This document shows positions 19,974-29,244 of a DNA stretch of 64,000 nt, in pieces (position 1 is the stretch's first letter; each line of letters begins with the position of its first letter). The position numbers and the translations under genes were made by a program. The notes below the pieces were generated by a model. That model saw only the letters and a program-made list of their open reading frames with translations, was not told where the DNA came from and made no database searches. Source of the DNA: Flavobacterium johnsoniae UW101. GTDB taxonomy: Bacteria; Bacteroidota; Bacteroidia; Flavobacteriales; Flavobacteriaceae. The stretch is from contig NC_009441.1 of assembly GCF_000016645.1 (NCBI RefSeq), forward strand, positions 1,798,001 to 1,862,000. Reading direction: 5' to 3'.

Positions 19974-20813
19974 ATGAAAAAGATAAATTCAATTGTTTTT
20001 GTAGTAATGCTCCTTTTGGTAAGCAGTACATTTTACGGTCAGAATCTAAAAATTATGACCTACAATATTCGTTTAGATGTTGCATCAGATGGAGAAAATG
20101 CATGGCCAAAACGAAAGGATTATTTTACTTCTCAAATACAATTTTATAGTCCGGATATTTTTGGAGTTCAGGAAGCAACACCGGGTCAGGTTAATTACAT
20201 AGCTTCAGCTTTACCAAATTACAGCAAATTTGGAGTAGGGCGTGAAGAAGGAGGATTAGGAGAAGCTTGTACGATTTATTATAAAAAAGATCGTTTTAAA
20301 GTCTTAGATTCCAATACATTTTGGCTGTCAGAAACACCAAATGTAGTTTCAAGAGGCTGGGATGCTGCCTGTAATCGTGTTTGTACTTACGGACTTTTTA
20401 AAGATCTTAAAACAAAAAAAACATTTTACGTTTTTAATCTGCATTTGGATCACATGGGCGAAGTGGCAAGGATAAAAGGTGTTCAGCTTGCTCTTTCAAA
20501 AATGAAAGAATTAAACACAAAAAATTACCCGGCTTTTTTAATGGGTGATTTTAACTCAGAGCCAGAAACAGCTCAAATTGCAGAAATTAAAAAAGTAATG
20601 GATGATACAAAAGATGTTTCAAAAGAAAAACCGTTTGGACCATCAGGAACATTCAATGATTTTAAACACAATGAACCTGTTACATTATTGCTGGATTATA
20701 TTTTTATTTCAAAAAACAGCGGACTAACAGTTCAAAAACATGCAGTGCTGAGTGATTCGAAAGATTTAAAATATCCGTCGGACCATTTGCCTGTTTTTAT
20801 AGAAATAGATTAA
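19974..20813 (+). CDS. Secreted endonuclease/exonuclease/phosphatase-family protein
   Basis: 279 residues with signal peptide (STFYGQ). EEP-fold motifs in order: LKIMTYNIRLD, FGVQEA, HLDHMG, MGDFNSEP and PSDHLPVF. The family includes DNases, phosphodiesterases, sphingomyelinases and inositol-phosphate phosphatases. It sits inside the glucan locus, ending only 1 base before the next GH30 start, so the two are translated from one message. Substrate is unknown: it might remove phosphate-type substituents from the glycan or act on co-occurring fungal or plant material, but this is a guess. Confidence 0.88.
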   Translation: MKKINSIVFVVMLLLVSSTFYGQNLKIMTYNIRLDVASDGENAWPKRKDYFTSQIQFYSPDIFGVQEATPGQVNYIASALPNYSKFGVGREEGGLGEACTIYYKKDRFKVLDSNTFWLSETPNVVSRGWDAACNRVCTYGLFKDLKTKKTFYVFNLHLDHMGEVARIKGVQLALSKMKELNTKNYPAFLMGDFNSEPETAQIAEIKKVMDDTKDVSKEKPFGPSGTFNDFKHNEPVTLLLDYIFISKNSGLTVQKHAVLSDSKDLKYPSDHLPVFIEID

Positions 20814-20814
20814 A

Positions 20815-22239
20815 ATGATAAACATCAACAAAAAACTTCAAATCCTGCTTTTACTGCCGCTTATTGCTGTGCAGATAAAGTGCGGATCTTCAAAAAATGC
20901 TGTTTCCAATTCTGATAAAGCAGAATCCTGGATAACAACAACAGATGAAACTTCAAAACTGAAAAAACAAGAAGACTTAGTTTTTAATTCAGAAATTAAT
21001 TCAAACCAGACTATTGAGATTGATCCCTCTCAAAAATTCCAAACCATAGAAGGTTTTGGTTTTTCGTTAACAGGAGGAAGCGCGCAGGCAATCATGAAAT
21101 TGGATAAAACCAAAAAAGAAGCCCTGCTTCAGGAATTATTTTCAAGAAAAGGCGATGCAATTGGTTTGAGTTACCTTAGAATTAGTATTGGAGCATCTGA
21201 TTTGAATGAGAAAGTTTTTTCATATGATGATATGCCGGAAGGACAAACAGATTTAAAATTAGAACATTTCAATTTAGGTCCGGATTTAAACGATGTGATT
21301 CCGGTTTTACAGGATATCTTAAAAATAAATCCTAAGATAAAAATAATGGGATCGCCTTGGTCACCTCCGGTTTGGATGAAAGACAACGGAAGTTCTAAAG
21401 CAGGAAGTTTACAGCCCAAATACTATGAAGTATATGCTCAGTATTTTGTAAAATATATTCAGGCGATGAAATCACATGGAATTATTATTGATGCTATTAC
21501 ACCTCAAAATGAGCCATTACATCCCGGAAACAATCCAAGTTTATTAATGCTGGCAGAACAGCAGGCAGATTTTGTAGGAAATCATTTAGGACCGGCATTT
21601 AAAGCAGCAGGAATTAAAACCAAAATTATTGTTTACGACCATAATTGTAACAAACCCGAATATCCTTTGACTATTTTAAGAGACAGCAAAGCCAATCCTT
21701 TTGTGGCTGGTTCAGCTTTTCATTTATATGAAGGAGACATTAGTGCTTTATCAACCGTTCATAATGAATTTCCAGATAAAGATTTATATTTTACAGAACA
21801 ATATACAGGATCAAAAAGCAGTTTTGAAAACGATTTGAAATGGAGCGTCAAAAATGTTGTAATTGGTTCAATGCGTAATTGGAGTAAAAATGCCCTTTCA
21901 TGGGGATTAGCAAACGATGAGTATTACAAACCTTTTACACCGGGCGGATGCTCAACTTGTAAAGGGGCATTAATGATTGATCAAAATCAGAATATTAAAA
22001 GAGAAGTAGGATATTATATTATAGGCCATGCTTCTAAATTTGTTCCAGAAGGTTCAGTGAGAATAGGAAGTAATGTAAGCGGAAACCTTTATAATGTTGC
22101 TTTTAAAACACCACAGGGAAAAATTGTTTTGATCGTAGAAAATGATGGAGCTTCAGCAGAAACATTCAATATTAAATACAATCAAAAACAAATCGCAACC
22201 ACATTAAACGCTGGTGCAGCAGCTACCTACGTTTGGTAA
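20815..22239 (+). CDS. Glycoside hydrolase family 30 lipoprotein (GH30 no. 3)
   Basis: 474 residues with a lipobox ending at Cys23 (AVQIKC). GH30 features: IEGFGFSLTGGSA near residue 78, acid/base Glu233 in TPQNEP, nucleophile Glu328 in YFTEQY, C-terminal beta-sandwich (IVLIVENDGASAETF). It is clearly more distant from the two tandem copies and may belong to another subfamily with a different cleavage mode. It is 11 bases upstream of the second GH3. Confidence 0.9.
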   Translation: MININKKLQILLLLPLIAVQIKCGSSKNAVSNSDKAESWITTTDETSKLKKQEDLVFNSEINSNQTIEIDPSQKFQTIEGFGFSLTGGSAQAIMKLDKTKKEALLQELFSRKGDAIGLSYLRISIGASDLNEKVFSYDDMPEGQTDLKLEHFNLGPDLNDVIPVLQDILKINPKIKIMGSPWSPPVWMKDNGSSKAGSLQPKYYEVYAQYFVKYIQAMKSHGIIIDAITPQNEPLHPGNNPSLLMLAEQQADFVGNHLGPAFKAAGIKTKIIVYDHNCNKPEYPLTILRDSKANPFVAGSAFHLYEGDISALSTVHNEFPDKDLYFTEQYTGSKSSFENDLKWSVKNVVIGSMRNWSKNALSWGLANDEYYKPFTPGGCSTCKGALMIDQNQNIKREVGYYIIGHASKFVPEGSVRIGSNVSGNLYNVAFKTPQGKIVLIVENDGASAETFNIKYNQKQIATTLNAGAAATYVW

Positions 22240-22250
22240 AAACTTAAACT

Positions 22251-24482
22251 ATGAAAAAAGTAACCACAATTACTCTGTTTATGCTTTCGCTTTTTGCGTC
22301 GGCACAGCAGCAAACAATAGATCAAAAAGTAAATGATCTGTTGAAAAAAATGACTATTGAAGAAAAAATAGGCCAGCTAAACCAATACACTGGAGACAAT
22401 CAGGCGACAGGTCCAATTACTATTAACCCAAACAAACAATCTGAAATCAAAGCCGGGTTAATTGGTTCGATGCTGAACATCATCGGAACAAAATATACCA
22501 GACAATATCAGGAACTGGCAATGCAGTCAAGATTAAAAATTCCGTTGTTATTTGGTCAGGATGTTATTCACGGATACAAAACTACTTTTCCTCTGCCTTT
22601 AGCCGAAGCTGCCAGCTGGGATTTACAGGCAATTGAATTAGCGGCAAGAGTGGCTGCAACAGAAGCTTCTGCAAGCGGTATTCACTGGACATTTGCTCCA
22701 ATGGTCGACATCAGCCGTGATCCAAGATGGGGACGTGTAATGGAAGGTGCAGGAGAAGATACTTATCTAGGTTCTAAAATTGCCTATGCAAGAGTAAAAG
22801 GTTTTCAGGGAAATAAATTAGGAGATCTAAATTCTGTAATGGCATGCGTAAAACACTTCGCAGCTTATGGAGCTGGAGTTGGCGGAAGAGATTACAATTC
22901 TGTTGATATGAGCGAAAGAATGCTTTGGGAAACTTATTTACCGCCTTTTAAAGCAGCTTTAGACGCTGGTGCAGCAACATTCATGAATTCATTTAATGAT
23001 ATTAACGGAATTCCTGCAACTGGAAATGCACATTTACAACGTGATATTTTAAAAGGAAAATGGAACTTTCAGGGATTTGTAGTTTCTGACTGGGGTTCTA
23101 TTGGCGAAATGGTAGCGCACGGTTATTCAAAAAACCTAAAAGAAGCCGCATACTCAGCTATTACAGCCGGAAGCGATATGGATATGGAAAGTAATGCTTA
23201 CCGTTATAATCTGGCACAATTAGTTAAAGAAGGAAGAGTTTCTGTTGATTTAATTGATGATGCTGTAAAACGTATTCTTCGCAAGAAATTTGAATTAGGT
23301 TTATTCGATGATCCTTACAGATATTCTGATGAGAAGAGAGCAGAAAAAGCTTTAAACAATCCGGAACACAGAAAGGCTGCTCTTGATGTTGCTCAAAAAA
23401 GTATTGTTTTATTAAAGAATGAAAACCAGACTTTACCAATATCTAAAAGCGTAAAAACGATTGCTTTCATTGGACCTATGGTAAAAGAATACAAAGAAAA
23501 CATGGGATTCTGGTCTGTAGAACTTCCTGAAGTTGACTATAATAAATGGATTGTTTCTCAATGGGATGGCTTACAGAATAAAGTTGGCAAAAACACGAAG
23601 TTATTATATGCAAAAGGGTGTGAAATAGAAGGGACAAATAAAGATGGTTTTGCTGAAGCTGTTGAAACTGCAAAACAAGCCGATGTTGTAATTTTAAGTA
23701 TTGGAGAAAGACGTGACATGAGCGGTGAGGCAAAAAGCCGAAGCGATATTCATTTACCAGGCGTTCAGGAAGATTTAGTAAAAGCAATTCAGGCAACAGG
23801 AAAACCGGTTGTAGTTTTAATTAATGCTGGAAGACCTCTTGTTTTTAACTGGACTGCAGATAATGTTCCGGCAGTGGTATACACTTGGTGGTTAGGAACC
23901 GAAGCTGGAAATGCAATTGCTAATGTTTTATTTGGAGATTATAATCCGTCAGGGAAATTACCAATGACTTTTCCTAGAGAAGTAGGACAAATTCCTATTT
24001 ACTACAATCATTTTAGTACAGGAAGACCAGCTAAAACAGAAAACGAAACCAATTATGTTTCGGCGTATATCGATTTAAAAAACTCACCTAAATTTCCTTT
24101 CGGATACGGTTTGAGCTATACACAATTTAGTTATTCTGATTTGAAACTTTCTTCAACAAAAATAAAAAGCAATGAAACCATTAAAGTTTCATTTAAACTT
24201 TCAAATGTTGGAAAAGTGGCAGGAGAAGAAGTAGCACAATTGTATTTAAAAGACAAATTTGGATCAGTGGTGCGTCCGGTTTTAGAATTAAGAGATTTCG
24301 AAAAAGTGAAATTAAATGCGGGTGAATCTAAAACTATTGAATTTACAATTGACAAAGAAAAACTTTCATTCTATAACGATAAACTAGAATGGACAACAGA
24401 ACCTGGAGATTTTGAACTTATGATTGGTTCTTCATCTGCAGATATTAAATTAAGATCAGATTTTGAATTACTTGAAAAGTAA
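22251..24482 (+). CDS. bglX: BglX-like periplasmic beta-glucosidase (GH3 no. 2)
   Basis: 743 residues: signal peptide (FASAQQ), GH3 N-terminal barrel with nucleophile Asp280 in VVSDWGS, C-terminal domain (EAGNAIANVLFGDYNPSGKLPMTFP) and fibronectin-III-like tail. Domain order and length match E. coli BglX. It is the last gene of the locus and is followed by a strong terminator. It probably completes hydrolysis of imported oligosaccharides to glucose. Confidence 0.93.
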   Translation: MKKVTTITLFMLSLFASAQQQTIDQKVNDLLKKMTIEEKIGQLNQYTGDNQATGPITINPNKQSEIKAGLIGSMLNIIGTKYTRQYQELAMQSRLKIPLLFGQDVIHGYKTTFPLPLAEAASWDLQAIELAARVAATEASASGIHWTFAPMVDISRDPRWGRVMEGAGEDTYLGSKIAYARVKGFQGNKLGDLNSVMACVKHFAAYGAGVGGRDYNSVDMSERMLWETYLPPFKAALDAGAATFMNSFNDINGIPATGNAHLQRDILKGKWNFQGFVVSDWGSIGEMVAHGYSKNLKEAAYSAITAGSDMDMESNAYRYNLAQLVKEGRVSVDLIDDAVKRILRKKFELGLFDDPYRYSDEKRAEKALNNPEHRKAALDVAQKSIVLLKNENQTLPISKSVKTIAFIGPMVKEYKENMGFWSVELPEVDYNKWIVSQWDGLQNKVGKNTKLLYAKGCEIEGTNKDGFAEAVETAKQADVVILSIGERRDMSGEAKSRSDIHLPGVQEDLVKAIQATGKPVVVLINAGRPLVFNWTADNVPAVVYTWWLGTEAGNAIANVLFGDYNPSGKLPMTFPREVGQIPIYYNHFSTGRPAKTENETNYVSAYIDLKNSPKFPFGYGLSYTQFSYSDLKLSSTKIKSNETIKVSFKLSNVGKVAGEEVAQLYLKDKFGSVVRPVLELRDFEKVKLNAGESKTIEFTIDKEKLSFYNDKLEWTTEPGDFELMIGSSSADIKLRSDFELLEK

Positions 24483-24489
24483 TGAAATA

Positions 24490-24519
24490 AAAACGGGGCC
24501 TTTGAAAGCCCCGTTTTTT
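24490..24519. terminator. Terminator closing the glucan locus
   Basis: AAACGGGGC / GCCCCGTTTTTT stem-loop with T-tract, between convergent genes; probably works in both directions. Confidence 0.9.
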
Positions 24520-24527
24520 ATATGTTA

Positions 24528-26549
24528 TTATTTTAAACGTTTCTTGAAGCTGTATTTCAGCATATTCAATAACCCTTGTTCAATAATATCAATTCCAATC
24601 CCGAAATTACTGTCGGCAACTGTATGGTGCGCATTTCTAAATTCTTCAAAATCTTTCTGCGGAATTTCAAGATTTACCAATGGTTTGTAATCAATGTAAA
24701 TCGATGCACCGTTTTTGGTTACTTTTTTACGGCTGGTATAATCAAAATAAGGATTGTTAATAGTACTTTCCTGAATAGTATATTTTTCCTGAGTATCTAT
24801 TTTTTGATCAGTCAATAAATTGACTTCATATTTTTCGTTATCAAAATTATGCCAGAAAGGAATATCGGTATGCATAAAATCGCGGGCGCCGTTTTTAACC
24901 ATATTTCGGTCAAAATACATTAAAAAACGATTTTGCTGCTGATCTGTAAAATATGGATTTTCGATCTCGGCATTATATTGAATAGTAAACTCGTTCAGCT
25001 TTTTATCATCGCTTACAATTTCAATAACAGCATCTTTAAAAATAGTTCTAATATCAGTTCCGTTTCTGTCATTTGAATAATTCAAAGTATAAAACAAGAA
25101 ATTATTCCAGCTGTCTACGATCTCTCTTTTATTGGTATTCTTAAAATATTTGCGCATGTAATTGGCACGATTTCCTTTATAAGTCGTAACCAGTTTTAAT
25201 TTTCCGATACTATTTTGAGCGCTGAAATCTACTTTTTCATTAATGCCATAATAAGAAAATTTGTGAGGTTCTCTAATTTGTAATCCCTGATTTTGTTTTA
25301 CTTCCAGATAATGCAGGAAATAAATAAAACCGCGATTTTCAATTAACCCAAATTCGTCTCTTGATGTTGCATCAATAAAATACGTTTCGCCTTTGTAATT
25401 GATTTTTAAGATTACATGATTAAAAGTCAATAACGACGGCAGGTAATGTGTAATGTAATGATCAGTATTAAAGTTAACCAATACTACAGAAGAATCAACA
25501 TTAATATAATCTAAAACTACCTTTAATAAAACCGACTTTGCTTTGCAGTCACCTTGTTTATTTTCATAGGTTACAGAGGGTTCCTGCGGCTTGTGGCCGT
25601 TCATTTCATCGGCATTAAAAATATAATAAACATGATTCTGCACGTAATCTATTGCAAACTGTAATTGTTCATCTTTATCTGTAATAGCATCTAATTTCTC
25701 GACAAGTTTTGGAGCAAATTCTTTTAAAGAAGCTTTACTGTAGATTTCTTCGTAAAGAGGTGCAATGTAATTAGCAAGATCAACCCAGCTGCTGTCTGTT
25801 GCAAAATCGATAAAAGGTGCAATTTCTCTGTTAGTATCAAAAAAGTTGATGTAGTCCTGTTTTTCAATTACAAATCTTTCGCCTTTTTTCAGATGCTTAA
25901 TTTCAGGTTCTAAAACATTTCCTTCATCGTCTCTAAAAAATGCTTTTTTATAAGCAATAGGATCTTTACGATCGTTAATAAAAGTAAATTTATAATTTCC
26001 GTATGCCCAGTAAGTACTTGGGGTAACGTAAACATATTTTAGAAATTCTTTTCTCATAAAATCACGATCTGTAAAAACTTTTACGCGTGAATCTTCTGTA
26101 ATTAAAACATCATAAAGACGTAAATCTTTAATCGTAATATTTACTTTTTTATTACTGCTTAAAATACCGCCTTCACTTTGATTTTCGCTGTCAAGAACTT
26201 TTATTTTAGTATCTGCAATTTTGTCAATCAGGACACCTTCTCTTAAAACGCTTATTCTATGAATAATATACGTTTCGTTTTCTTCTACTACAACATCTTT
26301 TACCGAAGCACTTTCAAGATTTGAAGGTTCATTAAGAGTATAAGCAACACACGCATACTCACTATTTTCGTTATCACTTGTATAATAAACTTTATCTAAA
26401 AGGTAGCAGAAATCTCTTCCTTCTTCAACTTGTTTGTTTGAGAAATCAGATTCTTTTATAGATTCAATCAGTTGATTGTCATCAATTTTTGGAGCCCAGT
26501 TTTCAGGTTTTTGAATTTTATAATTTTCTTGTTCTACTGTGTTTTCCAT
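24528..26549 (-). CDS. DUF3857/transglutaminase-like protein without a signal peptide
   Basis: 673 residues. An N-terminal DUF3857-like beta region is followed by a transglutaminase-like core with the expected triad: Cys335 (QGDCKAKSVLL), His378 (FNHVILK) and Asp393 (FIDATSRDEFG). Most Bacteroidetes homologues are exported; here the N-terminus (MENTVEQENY) is hydrophilic with no signal sequence, so the protein appears cytoplasmic. Substrate and role are unknown. It has its own promoter (TATTTTTG on the minus strand, 26599-26606). Confidence 0.8.
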   Translation of the reverse strand: MENTVEQENYKIQKPENWAPKIDDNQLIESIKESDFSNKQVEEGRDFCYLLDKVYYTSDNENSEYACVAYTLNEPSNLESASVKDVVVEENETYIIHRISVLREGVLIDKIADTKIKVLDSENQSEGGILSSNKKVNITIKDLRLYDVLITEDSRVKVFTDRDFMRKEFLKYVYVTPSTYWAYGNYKFTFINDRKDPIAYKKAFFRDDEGNVLEPEIKHLKKGERFVIEKQDYINFFDTNREIAPFIDFATDSSWVDLANYIAPLYEEIYSKASLKEFAPKLVEKLDAITDKDEQLQFAIDYVQNHVYYIFNADEMNGHKPQEPSVTYENKQGDCKAKSVLLKVVLDYINVDSSVVLVNFNTDHYITHYLPSLLTFNHVILKINYKGETYFIDATSRDEFGLIENRGFIYFLHYLEVKQNQGLQIREPHKFSYYGINEKVDFSAQNSIGKLKLVTTYKGNRANYMRKYFKNTNKREIVDSWNNFLFYTLNYSNDRNGTDIRTIFKDAVIEIVSDDKKLNEFTIQYNAEIENPYFTDQQQNRFLMYFDRNMVKNGARDFMHTDIPFWHNFDNEKYEVNLLTDQKIDTQEKYTIQESTINNPYFDYTSRKKVTKNGASIYIDYKPLVNLEIPQKDFEEFRNAHHTVADSNFGIGIDIIEQGLLNMLKYSFKKRLK

Positions 26550-26598
26550 GCTTATAAATTTTACAATTTTTATCGGTGTATATTCTTACTATGAAAAG

Positions 26599-26606
26599 CA
26601 AAAATA
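26599..26606 (-). promoter_or_regulatory. -7 element for the transglutaminase-like gene
   Basis: Minus-strand TATTTTTG, about 50 bases before the start codon. Confidence 0.5.
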
Positions 26607-26656
26607 TATAATAATAGTACATTTTGTTCAGTTATTTTCGAAAACTTAAACGAGAT

Positions 26657-26682
26657 AAAAAAAGCCCCACTAAAAGTGAGGC
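26657..26682 (-). terminator. Terminator of the 84-residue gene
   Basis: Minus-strand stem GCCTCACT / AGTGGGGC followed by seven T residues. Confidence 0.8.
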
Positions 26683-26712
26683 AGCGTATAAAAACTAAAA
26701 TAATTAATACAA

Positions 26713-26967
26713 TTATTTCAGGACAGTGTTAATGAAATCCATAGCGCCAATTCCTTTATAAGATTCAAGTAAAGCTTTATCAAGAGCTTCGCGCTTTGTT
26801 TTTTTATTTTTAACTTCTCGTTCAATAACCTGATTAAAAATTCTTTCTTGTTCTTCACTATATTTTAATGAAGCTTCAAGAAGATAAGTCTTAGAAACAA
26901 ATCCAAAAGAAGACCAGATTTTGTTTCTAATTTTCTCACTGATATTTTTTAACGGATTGATATTCAT
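26713..26967 (-). CDS. Small hypothetical protein
   Basis: 84 residues, Lys/Glu-rich and probably helical (ISEKIRNKIWSSFGFVSKTY; EEQERIFNQVIEREVKNKKT). No signal peptide or membrane segment. It has an ATG start and its own downstream terminator, which supports a real gene. I do not recognise the family. Confidence 0.6.
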   Translation of the reverse strand: MNINPLKNISEKIRNKIWSSFGFVSKTYLLEASLKYSEEQERIFNQVIEREVKNKKTKREALDKALLESYKGIGAMDFINTVLK

Positions 26968-27269
26968 AATTCTGTAATTAACTTCTATATAAATTCTTTT
27001 TATAACGAAAATCCTATTTCATAAGTTTTTTCTTGTTTTAAAACAGAATTTTAACAATTTACACACGTAATGTGTTATTATGACGCAATGTACTTCTTTT
27101 TTCGATTAGTTTTGTAATTTTAACTAAAATTGTGATTCGCACACTTTTAAATTTATGTTAACTTAGTTTATTTTTATAAGACTTATTTTCTAAAAGAAGG
27201 TTACACTTTTTTAAAATAAAGTAAATTGCATGCTTAATTAAATCTAAAACGAGTTAATTAAAAATAAAA
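26968..27269. promoter_or_regulatory. Divergent gap upstream of the NUDIX regulator
   Basis: 302 bases without a gene. A perfect plus-strand TAGTTTTG (27107-27114) is a likely promoter. Small inverted repeats flank it: ACACA/TGTGT (27061-27075) and TGTG/CACA (27131-27143). They are possible regulator sites but too short to be sure. Confidence 0.4.
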
Positions 27270-28025
27270 ATGTTGAAATCTATACTAGAAAATAATGAAA
27301 ATTACCAGCCGGGACTTTCTATAGATTGTGTCATTTTTGGGTTTCATGATAATCAGTTAAAAGTATTGCTTATTAATACGCCTCACAGTGAACGATGGTC
27401 TCTTCCGGGCGGATTTATCCCAATTGATCAGGATATTGATACTGCAGCAGTAACAGTTTTAAACGAACGAACCGGTGTAGAAGGTGTATTTTTGAGACAA
27501 TTTTCGACGTTTGGAAAAATTAAGCGAAATGAAAATCATTTTGATAATGAGGCCTTAAAACATTTAGATATCAGTCCTGAATTAGGAAAATGGCTGACAA
27601 GACGTTTTGTTACAATTGGATATTATGCATTAGTAGATTTTTCAAAGATTCTTCCTAATCCAATAAACAGAAACGAAATTGTAGAATGGATTGACCACAA
27701 AGAAGTTCCGGAACTTATTTTAGATCATCGTGAAATTTTGGATAAAGCTCTCGATACTTTAAGAGTCGAATTGAATTTAATGCCAATTGGTTATAACTTA
27801 TTGCCTGAAAAATTTACAATTCCGGAATTGCAGAAATTATACGAAACAATTTTAGACAAAAAATTAGACCGCCGAAATTTTTTACGCAAAATCACCAATA
27901 TTGGAATTCTTACCAAATTAGACGAAAAGAAAAGCAATGTCGCGCACAAAGCCCCAAACTTATATTCTTTTGATAAAGAAAAATACGATGAGGTTTTAAA
28001 AGATGGATTATATCAAGGCTGGTAA
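27270..28025 (+). CDS. NUDIX-domain transcriptional regulator (NrtR/AraR-like)
   Basis: 251 residues: N-terminal NUDIX-like domain (about 15-150) and a C-terminal winged-helix region (about 165-245, FTIPELQKLYETILDKKLDRRNFLRKI in part). The Nudix box is degenerate: GGFIPIDQDIDTAAVTVLNE lacks the REuxEE glutamates, as expected for members that sense a nucleotide sugar or ADP-ribose instead of hydrolysing it. No sugar or NAD gene is adjacent, so the regulon is unknown. Confidence 0.85.
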   Translation: MLKSILENNENYQPGLSIDCVIFGFHDNQLKVLLINTPHSERWSLPGGFIPIDQDIDTAAVTVLNERTGVEGVFLRQFSTFGKIKRNENHFDNEALKHLDISPELGKWLTRRFVTIGYYALVDFSKILPNPINRNEIVEWIDHKEVPELILDHREILDKALDTLRVELNLMPIGYNLLPEKFTIPELQKLYETILDKKLDRRNFLRKITNIGILTKLDEKKSNVAHKAPNLYSFDKEKYDEVLKDGLYQGW

Positions 28026-28056
28026 AAAGTAAGCTTTAATCTTTATAAATGATAGT

Positions 28057-28377
28057 ATGGTTTCAATTGAAGAATTTCGAAAATTAGCAATGTCTTTTCC
28101 AGATGCGACTGAAGAACCTCATTTTGAGAAAATCTCTTTTCGAATTAAAAAGAAGATTTTTGCCACTTTTGATGAAAAAAATAATCAGGCTGTTTTAAAA
28201 TTAAACGAAATAGACCAGTCCGTTTTTTGTGCGTCAAGCGAAAAGATTTTCTATGAAATTCCAAATAAATGGGGAAAACAAGGCTGGACGATTGTAGAAC
28301 TTTCGAGAGTAAGACCCGAAATGTTTGAAGATGCTTTAATTCGTTCGTATGAAAACGTTGTTACAAAAAAGAAGTAG
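28057..28377 (+). CDS. MmcQ/YjbR-family protein
   Basis: 106 residues. Family features: an N-terminal FRKLAMSFPDATEEPHF segment, a beta-rich middle (ISFRIKKKIFATF) and the conserved end (GWTIVELSRVRPEMFEDALIRSYENV). The fold resembles CyaY and is described as possibly DNA-binding; no biochemical role is established. It follows the NUDIX regulator by 31 bases and may be co-transcribed. It faces alkB. Confidence 0.85.
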   Translation: MVSIEEFRKLAMSFPDATEEPHFEKISFRIKKKIFATFDEKNNQAVLKLNEIDQSVFCASSEKIFYEIPNKWGKQGWTIVELSRVRPEMFEDALIRSYENVVTKKK

Positions 28378-28382
28378 TATTT

Positions 28383-28991
28383 CTATCTTACAATAGTTCT
28401 AAAAGTTAAATTAACTCTGGGTTTTTGAGTGCTTTTTGTTGGAGGAAGCCGATGCAGCCAATGTGTCTGCGTTTCATCTTTCATGACCAATAAACTTCCG
28501 TGTTCCAGAATCATAGAAACAGTTTCTTTAGACTCCTTATGTTTGAAAGCAAATTTACGTTCGGCGCCAAAACTTATTGATCCAATTGCACCGTTTTTCT
28601 TTAAATCTTTTTCAGCATCACTGTGCCATGCCATTCCTTCTTCGCCGGAATGATATAAATTAAGCAGACAAGAATTAAAAGTTTCTCCTGTTTTTTCTTC
28701 AATAAAACTTTTCAATTTTAGTAATTCAGGAGTCCACGGAAGCGCTTTTTTAGTAGTATTCGAATACGTGTATTCAAATTCCTTATCGCCATACCAAGCC
28801 ACTTTTCTTTTAGTTAAAATTAATTTTCCAAAAATAATGGCTTCATCATTTTTCCATTCGATAGTGTTTAAAAGAGTATCGCGATAAAAATCTGCTTCTG
28901 TTCTCGAAAACAATTTACCGTAATAATTCACAGTTCCGTCTTTTGGAAGCAGATTAGTGGTTTCGTCTATTTGAGGATTAAATAAGTCCAT
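28383..28991 (-). CDS. alkB: AlkB-like 2-oxoglutarate/Fe(II) DNA repair dioxygenase
   Basis: 202 residues, close to ALKBH2/3-type proteins. Iron ligands His123-Ser-Asp125 (AWHSDAEK) and distal His about 180 (HWLHRLP); 2OG-binding arginine in PRVNLTFR. It oxidatively removes 1-methyladenine and 3-methylcytosine from DNA or RNA. Its start overlaps the end of the Ada metal-binding gene by 14 bases, so the two are translationally linked in an alkylation-repair cluster. Confidence 0.92.
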   Translation of the reverse strand: MDLFNPQIDETTNLLPKDGTVNYYGKLFSRTEADFYRDTLLNTIEWKNDEAIIFGKLILTKRKVAWYGDKEFEYTYSNTTKKALPWTPELLKLKSFIEEKTGETFNSCLLNLYHSGEEGMAWHSDAEKDLKKNGAIGSISFGAERKFAFKHKESKETVSMILEHGSLLVMKDETQTHWLHRLPPTKSTQKPRVNLTFRTIVR

Positions 28992-29223
28992 TTTTCCATT
29001 TTAGATAATCAATTTTCATACAATGCCCGCAAGGTCTGAAACCATTTTGTTTTGCATTTTCTTCAGAAGAAAAGAAAACCCGATTCTCTCGTTTCATTCT
29101 CTTTCCGGAAGCACATTTTAAAGTTCCGTAGATTTTTAGCTTTTGGTTACCGCCAAAGCAAATTTCGCCTTTTTTAATTTTACTTCGAAGTTCTGAATCT
29201 GAAATTTTATTGTGTTGCAACAT
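28978..29223 (-). CDS. Stand-alone Ada-type metal-binding domain protein
   Basis: 81 residues matching only the N-terminal zinc domain of Ada (KLKIYGTLKCASGKRM, NRVFF, FRPCGHCM). Cysteines are at 22, 37, 65 and 68. E. coli Ada uses a C-x3-C pair at the first site; the residue matching the second Cys is Lys here, so ligand geometry differs. In Ada this domain accepts methyl groups from phosphotriesters and switches on transcription. The rest of Ada is encoded separately downstream on the same strand. Confidence 0.82.
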   Translation of the reverse strand: MLQHNKISDSELRSKIKKGEICFGGNQKLKIYGTLKCASGKRMKRENRVFFSSEENAKQNGFRPCGHCMKIDYLKWKNGLI

Positions 29224-29244
29224 ATTGTTGTGTTTTGTTTTTCA

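Noticed and set aside
23476..23796. 106-codon frame on the opposite strand of bglX
   Set aside because: Leu/His/Gln-rich antisense shadow of a conserved GH3 gene.
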